The position numbers and the translations under genes were made by a program. The notes beneath the pieces were generated by a model. It was given only the letters and a program-made list of their open reading frames with translations, was not told the origin of the DNA and did no database searches. From the NCBI GenBank assembly GCA_036004405.1, contig DASYRM010000038.1, positions 1 to 64,000 on the forward strand: a stretch of 64,000 nucleotides of DNA, in the 5' to 3' direction. Numbering within the stretch: the first letter of the stretch is position 1; every line of letters starts with the position of its first letter. The stretch is from DASYRM01 sp036004405 (GTDB lineage: Bacteria > Acidobacteriota > Vicinamibacteria > Vicinamibacterales > UBA2999). Shown here piece by piece: positions 26,211-34,719 of this stretch.

Positions 26211-27110
26211 GTGAAACTGATCACCCAACCCGATGACGGCATCGCGCCGCTGCTGATGGCGATAAAACGCGCGAAGAAGAGCATCGACATCGTGATCTTC
26301 AGGTTCGACCGTGTCGAGCTGGAAAAGGCGCTCGCGGCGGCCGTGGGGCGCGGGGTCGCCGTGCGTGCGCTGGTCGCGCACACCAACCGCGGCGGGGAGA
26401 AGCGGCTGCGCAAGCTGGAGATGTCGTTTCTCGCGTCGGGCGTGACCGTGTGCCGGACGGCCGACGACCTGACCCGGCATCACGGCAAGATGATGATCGT
26501 GGACGGCGAAGTGTACGTGTTCGGGTTCAACTACACCGAGCTCGACATGAACCGCAGCCGCAGCTTCGGCCTCTCGAGCAAGGATCCGGGGCTCGTCAAG
26601 GCCGCGAGCACCCTGTTCCAGGCCGACTCCACCCGGCAGCCGTACGAAGCGACGCACGAGCGCCTGGTGGTGAGCCCGGAGACCTCGCGCAAGCTCCTCA
26701 CCGATTTCATCAAGCGCGCCAGGAAAGAGCTGCTGATTTACGACGAGAAGGTGTCGGACAAGGCCATGGTCAAGCTGCTGCGCGAGCGTGTCGCGGCCGG
26801 CGTGCACGTGCGGGTCATCGGCAAGGTGGTCCCGGCGGTCACGGGCATCACCACTGTGAAGCCGAGCCGCCTTCGCCTGCACGTGCGCGCCATGGTGCGC
26901 GACCGTACGGCCGCCTTCGTCGGAAGCCAGAGCCTGCGGCGCCCGCAGATCGACGGGCGGCGCGAAATCGGCATCATCGCGCCGCACTCGAAGGTGGCGG
27001 CGGCCATCGGCAAGGTGTTCGACCAGGACTGGATCGACGCGCTGCCAAAGGCCGAAGCGCGCGAGAAGGCAGCGGCCGAGGAAGCGGCGGAACCTGCGTT
27101 GGCGCGTTAG
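26211..27110 (+). CDS. Phospholipase D-like protein
   Basis: 299 aa, two PLD halves. First half: His91-x-Lys93-x4-Asp98 in HHGKMMIVDGEVYVFGFNYTE, a complete HKD motif. Second half: LHVRAMVRDRTAAFVGSQSL, where Lys is replaced by Arg and the spacing is kept, so it is degenerate. The enzyme could be a phosphodiesterase or a non-lipid PLD; substrate unknown. GTG start 6 nt after the DUF4956 stop with AGGA. The tail (residues about 280-299) is Ala/Glu rich. Confidence 0.82.
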   Translation: MKLITQPDDGIAPLLMAIKRAKKSIDIVIFRFDRVELEKALAAAVGRGVAVRALVAHTNRGGEKRLRKLEMSFLASGVTVCRTADDLTRHHGKMMIVDGEVYVFGFNYTELDMNRSRSFGLSSKDPGLVKAASTLFQADSTRQPYEATHERLVVSPETSRKLLTDFIKRARKELLIYDEKVSDKAMVKLLRERVAAGVHVRVIGKVVPAVTGITTVKPSRLRLHVRAMVRDRTAAFVGSQSLRRPQIDGRREIGIIAPHSKVAAAIGKVFDQDWIDALPKAEAREKAAAEEAAEPALAR

Positions 27111-27113
27111 GCC

Positions 27114-27992
27114 GTGGAGAGCTCCCTCGACATCAATCGTTTTCGTGTTCCGGGCCGCGGCCGGTTTACCCTGGCCAGCCGCGACCCCGCGGACACGGCA
27201 CCATACGAATCCAGCGACGGCACGCGCAAGGTACTGGCCAAGCGCGTGCACCAGCTGGTCGAGCTCTCCGATCTGCTCTACGCGCAGAGCCGGTGGTCCG
27301 TGCTTTTCATCTTTCAGGCGATGGACGGCGCTGGCAAGGACAGCGCCATCAAACACGTGCTGCGCGGGCTCGACCCCAGAGCCACGCAGGTCTACAGCTT
27401 CAAGACGCCGTCACAGGAGGAGCTGAAACACGACTACATGTGGCGGTGCCTGAAGAGCCTGCCCGAACGCGGGCGCATCGGCATCTTCAACCGTTCGTAC
27501 TACGAGGAAGTGCTGGTGTCGCGCGTCCACCCGAAGATGATCGAACAGCGGCAGCTCCCCGCCAGCTGCGTCACGCCGAACATCTGGCGCGAGCGCTTCG
27601 AGGACATCCGCAACATCGAGCGCTATCTCACCCGCAACGGCACCGTCATCCGCAAGATCTTCCTCAACGTGTCGAAGACCGAGCAGCGGCGCCGCTTCCT
27701 GATGCGGCTCCACAACCCCGAGAAGCGGTGGAAGTTCTCGCTCAACGACGTCAACGAGCGCCTGCGGTGGAAGGAATACATGGCCGCGTACGAAGAGGCG
27801 ATGCAGGCGACCAGCACGGCGGAGGCGCCCTGGTATGTGGTGCCGGCCGACAACAAATGGTTCACGCGCCTCGCCGTCGCGGCCATCACGATCGAGACGC
27901 TCGAGAGCCTGCACCTGAAGGTGCCGGCCCTGTCGCACCACGACACCCGCGCGCTGAACCACGCCCGGCGCCGCCTGCGCTTCAAGAGATAG
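27114..27992 (+). CDS. ppk2: Polyphosphate kinase 2 (PPK2)
   Basis: 292 aa single-domain PPK2, which moves phosphate between polyphosphate and nucleotides. Walker A-like DGAGKDS (residues 71-77), the lid/Walker B region GIFNRSYYEEVLVSRVHP (123-140) with conserved Asn-Arg-Ser-Tyr-Tyr-Glu-Glu, and VPADNKWFTRLAVA near the end. Length and motif fit the single-domain classes; the exact nucleotide specificity cannot be told by eye. GTG start 3 nt after the PLD stop. Together with DUF4956 it points to polyphosphate metabolism at the membrane. Confidence 0.9.
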   Translation: MESSLDINRFRVPGRGRFTLASRDPADTAPYESSDGTRKVLAKRVHQLVELSDLLYAQSRWSVLFIFQAMDGAGKDSAIKHVLRGLDPRATQVYSFKTPSQEELKHDYMWRCLKSLPERGRIGIFNRSYYEEVLVSRVHPKMIEQRQLPASCVTPNIWRERFEDIRNIERYLTRNGTVIRKIFLNVSKTEQRRRFLMRLHNPEKRWKFSLNDVNERLRWKEYMAAYEEAMQATSTAEAPWYVVPADNKWFTRLAVAAITIETLESLHLKVPALSHHDTRALNHARRRLRFKR

Positions 27993-28021
27993 CGGCCCGC
28001 TCAAAACGCGGACCGCGCGCA

Positions 28022-28056
28022 GTATCTGGCAAACCGGCTTAACGCCGGTTCGCTAT
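28022..28056. repeat. 35-nt dispersed hairpin repeat, copy 2
   Basis: Core AACCGGC-TTAAC-GCCGGTT. It lies between the convergent ppk2 and PP2C genes and could end both transcripts. See copy 1 at 6165-6199. Confidence 0.75.
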
Positions 28057-28061
28057 TCAGA

Positions 28062-29228
28062 TCAGTCGAAGCCGATGGCGACCAGCGTCACGTCGTCCTC
28101 GGGCTCGTGACCGTCGGCGAAGCGTTCGAGGTCGTCGACCACGCGTTGAAGCAGCGCCGCCGGGGGCAGGGTGGCCGCGGCCGACAACGCCGTTGCGAGG
28201 CGAGGCAGATCGTACATGCGCCCCTGGCGGTCCACTCGTTCGGTCACGCCGTCGGTGTAGAAGAGCACGCGGTCGCCCGGCTCGAGCTGACTGGTCGTGG
28301 CCGGGATGGCGTCGAGCGGCATCAGCAGCAGCGGCGGCACCGCGTCGACGGCCAGCGGCCGTACCTCTTGCCCGGCGCGCACGAGGAGCGGGTGCAGATG
28401 CCCGGCGCAGGCGACCGTCAGCTCGCGCCGCGCGGCGTCGACGGTGGCGTAGATCGCCGTGGCGAACATCTCGGTGTCCCACAGATACTCGAAGTGTTCG
28501 TTGAGAGTCCGGAGAACGGCCGCCGGATCGGCGTGCACGCCGCGATGGGAATGCAGGGCCGCGCGAATCATCGCCATGATGATGGCGGCCGGCGCGCCGT
28601 GACCCGACACGTCGGCCACCATGACCCCGAACCGATCGGCGCCAAGCGGGAGCACGTCGTAGTAGTCGCCTCCGGCATGGCGGCTGGTCTGGTAGCTGGC
28701 CGCGAACTGCACCGCGGGGTGCTCGGGGAGCGCTGGCGGCAGGATGAGGCGCTGCATCCGTCCCGCGCTCGCCAGCTCGCGATTCAGCCGGTCGCGGCTC
28801 CGGCGCAGCTCGCGCTCGAGATACTGCCGCGTCAGGTGAGTGGCGACGCGCGCCAGCACCTCCTCGGCCTGAATCGGTTTGGTGATGTAGTCCACCGCGC
28901 CGAGCTGCAGGCCCGACACTTTGTCGGACACGTCCCCGAGCGCCGAGAGGAAGATGACGATCGTGTCCTGCCCGGCCGGATCGGTCTTGATGGCGCGGCA
29001 CACTTCGAAGCCGTCGATCTCGGGCATCATCACGTCGAGCAGCACCAGGTCGGGCCGCGCGCGCTGCATGATGTCGAGCGCCGTGCGGCCGTCGCGCGCG
29101 GCGAGGATGCGATGGCCGGTGCCGTGCAGGGTGCGGACCAGCACCTGCAGGTTCACGGGGCTGTCGTCCACGACGAGAATCGTGGCCGCGGGCAGCGTGA
29201 GCGCGCCGTCGGCGGTGCGGCTGCTCAT
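28062..29228 (-). CDS. Receiver domain-PP2C (RsbU-type) phosphatase
   Basis: 388 aa. Residues 15-135 are a response-regulator receiver (acidic pair Asp21-Asp22, phosphoacceptor Asp65 in LVLLDVMMPEIDG, Lys in YITKP). A helical linker leads into a PP2C/SpoIIE phosphatase domain (about 185-385: GGDYYDVLPLG, MVADVSGHGAPAAIIMAMI, LFYTDGVTERVD, EDDVTLVAIGF). Such proteins dephosphorylate anti-sigma antagonists on receipt of phosphate from a histidine kinase. ATGA overlap with the upstream hybrid kinase, which is the likely phosphodonor. No antagonist or anti-sigma gene is nearby. Confidence 0.92.
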   Translation of the reverse strand: MSSRTADGALTLPAATILVVDDSPVNLQVLVRTLHGTGHRILAARDGRTALDIMQRARPDLVLLDVMMPEIDGFEVCRAIKTDPAGQDTIVIFLSALGDVSDKVSGLQLGAVDYITKPIQAEEVLARVATHLTRQYLERELRRSRDRLNRELASAGRMQRLILPPALPEHPAVQFAASYQTSRHAGGDYYDVLPLGADRFGVMVADVSGHGAPAAIIMAMIRAALHSHRGVHADPAAVLRTLNEHFEYLWDTEMFATAIYATVDAARRELTVACAGHLHPLLVRAGQEVRPLAVDAVPPLLLMPLDAIPATTSQLEPGDRVLFYTDGVTERVDRQGRMYDLPRLATALSAAATLPPAALLQRVVDDLERFADGHEPEDDVTLVAIGFD

Positions 29229-31624
29229 CGACCCGAGGATTCGCCGGATCCGATCGTGGCGGCCAGCGCCCGCAACCCGTCGAAGTCGAACGACTGGACC
29301 ATGGCGGCAATGTGACGGCCCAGCACGGGGTCGGCGCCCTCCCCGCTCATCAGCTCCTGCGCCAGCGCCTCGAGGTCCGTCACGGCGCCGAGCTCGACGC
29401 CCTCGCGGAGCCGCGCGGCGATATCCAGCCGCGCCGGTGCGTTCATGCTCGCGAACGGCTCGGCCGCGAGGCTCGAGACGAAATGCACGCCGAGGTGTTT
29501 CTGCAGGGCCGCAAAGAGCGCGCCCGCGCGGACCGGCTTGGGGAGATAGTCCACACAGCCGGCGCTCAGCGCGGCGGTGCGCGTATCGCCAAAGGCGCTG
29601 GCGGTGACGGCAATCACCGGGATGTCTGCCGTCTCCGGGTCGGCCTGCAGCCGCCTGGTCGCCTCGAACCCGTCGAGGTCGGCCATCTTCAGATCCATGA
29701 AGATCACGTTCGGGCGGTGCTCATGCGCCAGCGCCACCGCTTCGAGGCCGCCTGCCGCCGTGATCACCCGCACGCCCCCGCTCTCGAGCAGCGCCGCCAA
29801 TATCCGGCGGTTCACGGTACTGTCGTCCGCCACCAGCGCCGCCACGTCCTCGCCGTCGGCCAGGCGCGCGTCGAGCGGCGGCGCCGCCAGATCCGCATCG
29901 GTCGCGCCGTTGTCCGACACGCCCGCGGGCACGAGCGGCAGGTCGAAGTAGAACCGGCTGCCCAGGCCCGGCTGGCTCTGGACGCGCAGTTCGCCGCCCA
30001 TCTTGGCGATGAGGTGCTGACTGATGGTGAGCCCGAGCCCGGTGCCGCCGGCGGCGGCGCCCGACCTGGTTTGCGTGAAGGCCTCGAAGATGGCGAGAAG
30101 GTCGCCTGACTCGATGCCGACGCCGGTGTCGCTCACCTCGAACAGCAGCCGGTCGTCCCCCGCCTTGGCGATCGACAGGTGCACTTCGCCCTGCGCGGTG
30201 AACTTGACGGCGTTGTTCAGCAGGTTCAGGAGGACCTGGCGCAGATGGCGTCCGTCGAGCACGACGCGCCGCGGCGTGTCCGGCGCGATCGCCATGCCGA
30301 GCAGCAGCCCCTTGCGGCGCGCGGCCTCCGCCACCAGGTACTTGAGATCGATGGCCATTTGGGCGAGGTCGGTGGTGGCGGCCTCGATGTCGAGCCGCCC
30401 CGCCTCGATCCGCGACAGGTCGAGCACGTCGTTGATGAGATCGAGCAGGTGCGCGCCGCCCTTGGCAATCGCCTCGAGCGCCTCGCGCTGCGAGGCGTTG
30501 AGCGAGCGGTCGCGCTGCAGCAGCTGCGCGTAGCCGAGCACGCCGTTGAGCGGCGTGCGCAGTTCGTGGCTCATGTTGGCGAGAAACTCGCTCTTGGCGC
30601 GGGTGGCGGCCTCGGCCGACTCCTTGGCGAGGCGCAGCTGATCGTCGCGCTCGCGCCGGTCGGAGATGTCGCGAAGGAAGGCGCCGAAGAAGTAGCCGCC
30701 CTCGACGCGCATCGGCGAGGTGATGGTGATTTCGACCGGGAACTCCCTGCCCGCCTTGTGCAGCGCCACCAGCTCCAGCCGCTGGTTGACCACCGGGGCC
30801 TCGCCAGTCTGGTGAAAGCGCTGGAGACCCTTCACGTGCGCCTCGCGGAACGCGGCTGGAATCAGCGTGGTGACCAGGCTCCGGCCGAGGGCCTCGTCGC
30901 GGGTCCAGCCGAACGTCCGCTCGGCCTGCGTGTTCCACGCGATGATCGCTCCCGAGGAGTCGATGCCGATGAACGCATCGGGCGCCGTGTCGACCAGCAT
31001 ACGGGCACGGGACTCGCTGTCGGCCAGGCGGGCGACGGCCGCGCGGCGCTCCTCGTCGGCGAGCCCCGCCACCATCAGGTGGGCGATCGCGATGGCGAAA
31101 TGCTGCTCGTCGGACGTCCAGGCGCGCGGGCTCTTCTGTTCGGCGCAGAACACGCCTACCGTCACGCCGTTCTGGCGTAGCGGCACGTCGAGCATCGAGT
31201 AGATGCCGATCGGCACGAGGTAGGTGGCCTCGAACTCGCGGGTGCGGAGATCGGAGCGGGCGTCGCTGGCATCGATCACGCGCTCGGTATCCAGCGCCTC
31301 GAAATACCGCGGCGCGCCCGCGCGTGACAGCGCCAGCCCGGAGCTATGGCGATCGAGGGCCCGTTCGTACAGATTGGCACACACGATCCAATCGCGGCCG
31401 CGCTCGAACCGCCACATGCTGACCCGATCGGCGCCGAGCGTGTGGGCGGTCACCGACAGGATGCCGCGAATGCGCTCGCGGAACGAGTCGGGTGAATCGG
31501 CATAGCGGGCCATGAGCTGGGTGAGCGCCGCGCTCTGGACGGCCAGCCGCTGTTCGCTCGCAGCGAGGGCCCGTTCGGCCGCAGCGTGTCGTGGGGTCGG
31601 GTCTGGCGGGTTGGCGGTAGACAT
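29225..31624 (-). CDS. Hybrid histidine kinase, GAF-PAS-HisKA-HATPase-REC
   Basis: 799 aa, no clear membrane helix, so probably cytoplasmic. GAF-like domain (residues about 45-190), PAS (about 205-325: DAFIGIDSSGAIIAWN), HisKA with His353 (FLANMSHELRTPLNG), HATPase (about 460-575: NAVKFT, DTGVGIESGD, GGTGLGLTISQHL), receiver (about 610-725: ADDSTVNRRILAAL, VIFMDLKMADLDGFE, YLPKPVRAG), and a short C-terminal extension. ATG 31624 lacks a good SD. Its stop overlaps the phosphatase start by 4 bp. Confidence 0.92.
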   Translation of the reverse strand: MSTANPPDPTPRHAAAERALAASEQRLAVQSAALTQLMARYADSPDSFRERIRGILSVTAHTLGADRVSMWRFERGRDWIVCANLYERALDRHSSGLALSRAGAPRYFEALDTERVIDASDARSDLRTREFEATYLVPIGIYSMLDVPLRQNGVTVGVFCAEQKSPRAWTSDEQHFAIAIAHLMVAGLADEERRAAVARLADSESRARMLVDTAPDAFIGIDSSGAIIAWNTQAERTFGWTRDEALGRSLVTTLIPAAFREAHVKGLQRFHQTGEAPVVNQRLELVALHKAGREFPVEITITSPMRVEGGYFFGAFLRDISDRRERDDQLRLAKESAEAATRAKSEFLANMSHELRTPLNGVLGYAQLLQRDRSLNASQREALEAIAKGGAHLLDLINDVLDLSRIEAGRLDIEAATTDLAQMAIDLKYLVAEAARRKGLLLGMAIAPDTPRRVVLDGRHLRQVLLNLLNNAVKFTAQGEVHLSIAKAGDDRLLFEVSDTGVGIESGDLLAIFEAFTQTRSGAAAGGTGLGLTISQHLIAKMGGELRVQSQPGLGSRFYFDLPLVPAGVSDNGATDADLAAPPLDARLADGEDVAALVADDSTVNRRILAALLESGGVRVITAAGGLEAVALAHEHRPNVIFMDLKMADLDGFEATRRLQADPETADIPVIAVTASAFGDTRTAALSAGCVDYLPKPVRAGALFAALQKHLGVHFVSSLAAEPFASMNAPARLDIAARLREGVELGAVTDLEALAQELMSGEGADPVLGRHIAAMVQSFDFDGLRALAATIGSGESSGR

Positions 31625-31699
31625 GGGAAACGCCCGGCTGCGCGGGAAGAACCTTGAGAGTGTGCCCGACGGCCACGCCGGCGTGCAAGGGTAGTAAGG

Positions 31700-31728
31700 T
31701 TGACACCCCTCGGGCCGGGGCCTACGAT
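31700..31728 (+). promoter_or_regulatory. Sigma-70-type promoter TTGACA-17-TACGAT
   Basis: -35 TTGACA at 31700-31705, 17-nt spacer, -10 TACGAT at 31723-31728. The -10 ends 7 nt before ATG 31736, so the message should be leaderless. This is the clearest housekeeping-type promoter in the window. Confidence 0.75.
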
Positions 31729-31735
31729 TCGAGCG

Positions 31736-32236
31736 ATGTTGAAGATCGACGCGTGCCTGGCGTGCCTGGCCTTGACGGCGCTGTCCGGGACGGCGCATGC
31801 GCAGGCACAAACGCCGGCGCCCGCGGCGCCGCAGCGGCCGGCGCTCCCGCCGCCCGCGCCGAAGACCGGCAACCCCACGCCGGGTACGCCGCAACCGGAT
31901 CCGCCCGTCCTGGCCGATCGCATCACCGTGAGCGGCTGCCTCACGCACGCGCCCGGTGCCGGCGCCGCGCCGGCCTCGGCGCCGACGACGCCGGCCAGCA
32001 ACCGCTTCATCCTGAGCGGCGCGAAAAAAGACGGGGTCGTGCCTCCCGAGACGGGCACGTCGAGCGTCGCCGCGGCGGCGGCCGCCTCCACCTACCGGCT
32101 CGAAGCGCTCGACAGCCAGTTGTCGCCGTTCGTCAACGCGCGCATCGAGGTGTCGGGCGAGGTGAAGGGATCGGCGGAGGGCCCGCCGCTGCTGCTCGTG
32201 GAGTTCGTCCGGAAGGTTGCCGCGAAGTGTCAATGA
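31736..32236 (+). CDS. Small secreted protein, SGCL family, copy 1
   Basis: 166 aa. Signal peptide (CLACLALTALSGTAHA), a Pro/Ala-rich stretch, then RITVSGCLTHAPGAG, a loop, YRLEALDSQLSPFVNARIEVSGEVKG and a C-terminal Cys (KVAAKCQ). Two relatives occur in the window (33635-34045 and 37071-37511) sharing [IT]x-GC[LV], a short beta domain and a Cys near the C-terminus, possibly a disulfide. Function unknown. Leaderless behind a good promoter. Its stop is 20 nt before the next start (an ATGA overlap start at 32233 is also possible). Confidence 0.75.
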   Translation: MLKIDACLACLALTALSGTAHAQAQTPAPAAPQRPALPPPAPKTGNPTPGTPQPDPPVLADRITVSGCLTHAPGAGAAPASAPTTPASNRFILSGAKKDGVVPPETGTSSVAAAAAASTYRLEALDSQLSPFVNARIEVSGEVKGSAEGPPLLLVEFVRKVAAKCQ

Positions 32237-32256
32237 GCGAACAAGGAGTGTCGCAG

Positions 32257-33645
32257 ATGGTTCGATATGCCTCGGGAGCCCTGATTCTCGCGCTGGCCCT
32301 CGCGGCCGCGTCGGGCACCACCATCACGGCCGCCGACCCCGCACCCACGTTCACAAAGGACGTGCTGCCGATCCTTCAGAAGAATTGCCAGTCGTGCCAC
32401 CGTCCGGGACAGATTGGCCCGTTCTCGCTCCTCACCTACGAGTCCACGCGGCCGTGGGCGCGCAGCATCAAGGCCAAGGTGGCGTCGCGCCAGATGCCGC
32501 CGTGGTTTGCCGATCCCGCGCACGGCGCCTGGGCCAACGACCGGTCGTTGTCGCAGACGCAGATCGACACCATCGCGAAGTGGGTGGATGCCGGCGCCCC
32601 GCAGGGCGACGCCAAGGATGCGCCGCCGCCGATCGACTGGGCGCCCGACGGCTGGCAGATCAAGCCAGACCTCATCGTGCGCGGCCCCGAGTTCAGGGTG
32701 CCGGCCCGGCCCGAGAAGAACGTCATCGAGTGGACGACGATCAACATCCCCAGCGGCTTCACCAAGGACACCTGGATCACGTCGGTGGAGGTGAAGCCGA
32801 GCGAGCTCGCCGTCACGCACCACATCTGCATCTCGTTCACGCCGCACCGGCCCAACCGCCCGTACTACGTGATGAACTACAGCGAGTCGCCGCGCGACGA
32901 GGACGGCGTGGCCACGGATCGCAGCGCTGGCGTGGCCGGGGCTCCCCCGCCGCCGCCGCCCGGGCAGAACAATCCGGGCACCGCGGCCAACGGCGGCTTC
33001 TGGTGCTATGTGCCCGGCGGCGTGGCCGACGACTACCGTCCGTACGGCGCCGGCAAGCTCGTGCCGGCCAACATGGACATCCAGGTGCAGCTGCACTACA
33101 CGCCCACCGGCAAGGAGGTCGTCGATCGACCGCTCTTCGGCTTCACGGTATCGGAGGAACCGCCGGCGCGGCAGTGGCTCGCCACGCAGGTGTCTGGCGC
33201 CGGCGCGAATTTCGCGATTCCGCCGAACGACCCGAACTGGGCAGCGCCGCCGGCGCAGGTGGAATTCCTTGCCGACGTCGAGCTGGTGCAGATGATGCCG
33301 CACATGCACCTGCGCGGGAAGGACATGACGTATCACGTCATCTTCCCCGACGGGCGCGATCAGGTCGTGCTCAGCGTGCCGAAGTACGACTTCAACTGGC
33401 AGATCGCCTATCAGGCGGCGCAACCGATCAAGATCCCGAAGGGGTCGCGGCTGCGGGTCGAAGCGCACTACAACAACTCGTCCTCCAACAAGTTCAACCC
33501 CGATCCGACCCGGACCGTGTATCCGGGGCGCATGACCTGGGAGGAGATGTTCAACCCGTTCTTCGGCGTGATCGTCGAGAAGGGGACCGACCCGACCAAG
33601 GTCATGAAACTGCTGTTCGGTACCGTCGCGGGTGATGGAGCTTAA
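32257..33645 (+). CDS. Cytochrome c fused to PHM-like copper domain
   Basis: 462 aa exported protein. N-terminal cytochrome c domain with Cys44-x-x-Cys47-His48 (CQSCH) and MPPWF, followed by a region resembling the copper type II, ascorbate-dependent monooxygenase fold: His188-His189 (VTHHICISF) and His349-x-His351 (HMHLRGKDM), the two copper-ligand signatures of peptidylglycine hydroxylating monooxygenase. A heme domain could feed electrons to copper in place of ascorbate. I recall this fusion in Acidobacteriota, usually unassigned. AAGGAG at 32243-32248 supports ATG 32257; ATG 32233 overlaps the upstream stop. Confidence 0.8.
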   Translation: MVRYASGALILALALAAASGTTITAADPAPTFTKDVLPILQKNCQSCHRPGQIGPFSLLTYESTRPWARSIKAKVASRQMPPWFADPAHGAWANDRSLSQTQIDTIAKWVDAGAPQGDAKDAPPPIDWAPDGWQIKPDLIVRGPEFRVPARPEKNVIEWTTINIPSGFTKDTWITSVEVKPSELAVTHHICISFTPHRPNRPYYVMNYSESPRDEDGVATDRSAGVAGAPPPPPPGQNNPGTAANGGFWCYVPGGVADDYRPYGAGKLVPANMDIQVQLHYTPTGKEVVDRPLFGFTVSEEPPARQWLATQVSGAGANFAIPPNDPNWAAPPAQVEFLADVELVQMMPHMHLRGKDMTYHVIFPDGRDQVVLSVPKYDFNWQIAYQAAQPIKIPKGSRLRVEAHYNNSSSNKFNPDPTRTVYPGRMTWEEMFNPFFGVIVEKGTDPTKVMKLLFGTVAGDGA

Positions 33646-34045
33646 GACCGGACTGCGGGTACGTAGAGGCGGACCTTCAGGTCTGCCTGTCGTGACGCTT
33701 CTCCTCCTTCTGTGCGTGGGCCCGGGTCTTCAGACCCGGGCGACGGCGCAAAGCGCCCGCGAGGTGACGATCAGCGGCTGCCTGTTGAGCAACGGCTACG
33801 CGGGCTTTCAGGTGGAAGAAGCCGTGCTCGACGCGATCGACGGCAAGCCCGCCGACGACAAGACAAAGGCCGCGGCACCCGCCAAGTGGATTCTCGACGG
33901 CGGCGGCAACCTGCGCCGCCGTGTCGGTGAGAAGGTGCAGGTTATTGGCAAATCCGAATGGCGCGCCGACGCCAAGGACGAAGCGCCCGGCACGCCCCAC
34001 CTCGAGGTGACGTCGGTCACCACGCTCGCCGCCAAATGTACGTAG
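33635..34045 (+). CDS. Small secreted protein, SGCL family, copy 2
   Basis: 136 aa. The signal peptide is built around LPVVTLLLLLCVG, then the SGCL-family core (EVTISGCLLSNGYAGFQVEEA, GEKVQVIGKSEWRAD, LEVTSVTTLAAKCT). REP-like hairpins at 33663-33688 and 33716-33740 encode the residues on either side of the hydrophobic core. GTG 33692 is a shorter alternative start; ATG 33635 overlaps the previous gene by 11 nt. The TAG stop belongs to the GTAG of another hairpin (34042). Probably co-transcribed with the cytochrome-PHM gene. Confidence 0.7.
   Translation: MELKTGLRVRRGGPSGLPVVTLLLLLCVGPGLQTRATAQSAREVTISGCLLSNGYAGFQVEEAVLDAIDGKPADDKTKAAAPAKWILDGGGNLRRRVGEKVQVIGKSEWRADAKDEAPGTPHLEVTSVTTLAAKCT
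33663..33688 (+). repeat. REP-like hairpin inside a signal-peptide coding region
   Basis: GTAG at 33663-33666 and stem AGGCGGACCT/AGGTCTGCCT with one G-T pair. Read in frame of the gene at 33635. Confidence 0.7.
33716..33740 (+). repeat. REP-like hairpin GTGG + CCCGGGTCT/AGACCCGGG
   Basis: Perfect stem around TTC at 33721-33740 with GTGG in place of GTAG. It encodes residues GLQTR of the signal peptide region. Confidence 0.6.
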
Positions 34046-34065
34046 GGGCCGCCTTCAGGCGGCCC
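34042..34065 (+). repeat. REP-like hairpin GTAG + GGGCCGCC-TTCA-GGCGGCCC
   Basis: GTAG at 34042-34045 (the TAG is the stop of the upstream gene) and perfect 8-base stem 34046-34065. Sits between convergent genes. Confidence 0.8.
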
Positions 34066-34069
34066 GTCA

Positions 34070-34630
34070 TTACCAGGCCGGATTGCGGTCGCCTTTGTAC
34101 TGCCAGCGGGCGCTGCCCTCGTTGAAGATCTTCCGCTTGGTGAAGAACCACTGCCCGTTCACCTTCACCAGCTCGTCCTCGTAGTGGCCGAAGCCGCCGA
34201 TGGTGTTGGCGCGGGTCGCATTGTCGTTGCCGACATGGAACCACGAGGAGCGGCCGACGGCCTTGTTGCCCTCGACCTTGATGACGATGTTCGTGATCTG
34301 GTGGCGCCCCGCCGACGGCCGCAGGGCCTCGCCGTTGGGCCCCTTGGTCACACGGTTGTTCGGCATGCCGCCTATCACTTTGATGATTGCCTCGCGCCCC
34401 TTCACGTCGCCCTCGCCGTAGTCGAGGATGCCGTCCGGGGTGAACGTCGAGGCGTAGAGCTGCGGATCGTGGAAGTCGAGCGCGAAGAGATACCGCGCCT
34501 GCAGATCCTCGATCTGGGCGCGGTCCTCTCCGTAGTTCGAGCTGGCGGCGGACGATACATTCGACAGGAGCGATCCCGCTGCGAGACCGGCCAGGCCGAA
34601 CACCAGTGCAATCGTCGTCTTCTGCATCAT
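34070..34630 (-). CDS. Exported SnoaL/NTF2-like protein
   Basis: 186 aa. Signal peptide (TIALVFGLAGLAAGSLLSNVSSA), then a single cone-shaped SnoaL-like domain: DRAQIEDLQARYLFALDFHD, YASTFTPDGILDYGEGDVKGREAIIKV, GRHQITNIVIKVEGNKAVGRSSWF and GHYEDELVKVNGQWFFTKRKI. The fold houses hydrolases, isomerases and scaffolds; the substrate is unknown. AGGAGA supports ATG 34630 (ATG 34627 is adjacent). A long REP-like element lies upstream (34653-34706) and another at its 3' end. Confidence 0.82.
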   Translation of the reverse strand: MMQKTTIALVFGLAGLAAGSLLSNVSSAASSNYGEDRAQIEDLQARYLFALDFHDPQLYASTFTPDGILDYGEGDVKGREAIIKVIGGMPNNRVTKGPNGEALRPSAGRHQITNIVIKVEGNKAVGRSSWFHVGNDNATRANTIGGFGHYEDELVKVNGQWFFTKRKIFNEGSARWQYKGDRNPAW

Positions 34631-34652
34631 CCGTCTCCTGAGTGGCGTCAAC

Positions 34653-34706
34653 GGGCCGCCTGACGTGTCCACCGTAGCCTTGGCGAAGGTGGAAGGCGGC
34701 CCCTAC
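34653..34706 (-). repeat. Expanded REP-like element with inner hairpin
   Basis: Outer stem GGGCCGCC (34653-34660) with GGCGGCCC (34695-34702), CTAC at 34703-34706, and an inner pair TCCACC/GGTGGA. It looks like one REP arm set with about 34 nt inserted in the loop. Confidence 0.5.
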
Positions 34707-34719
34707 GTACCCCGACGAA

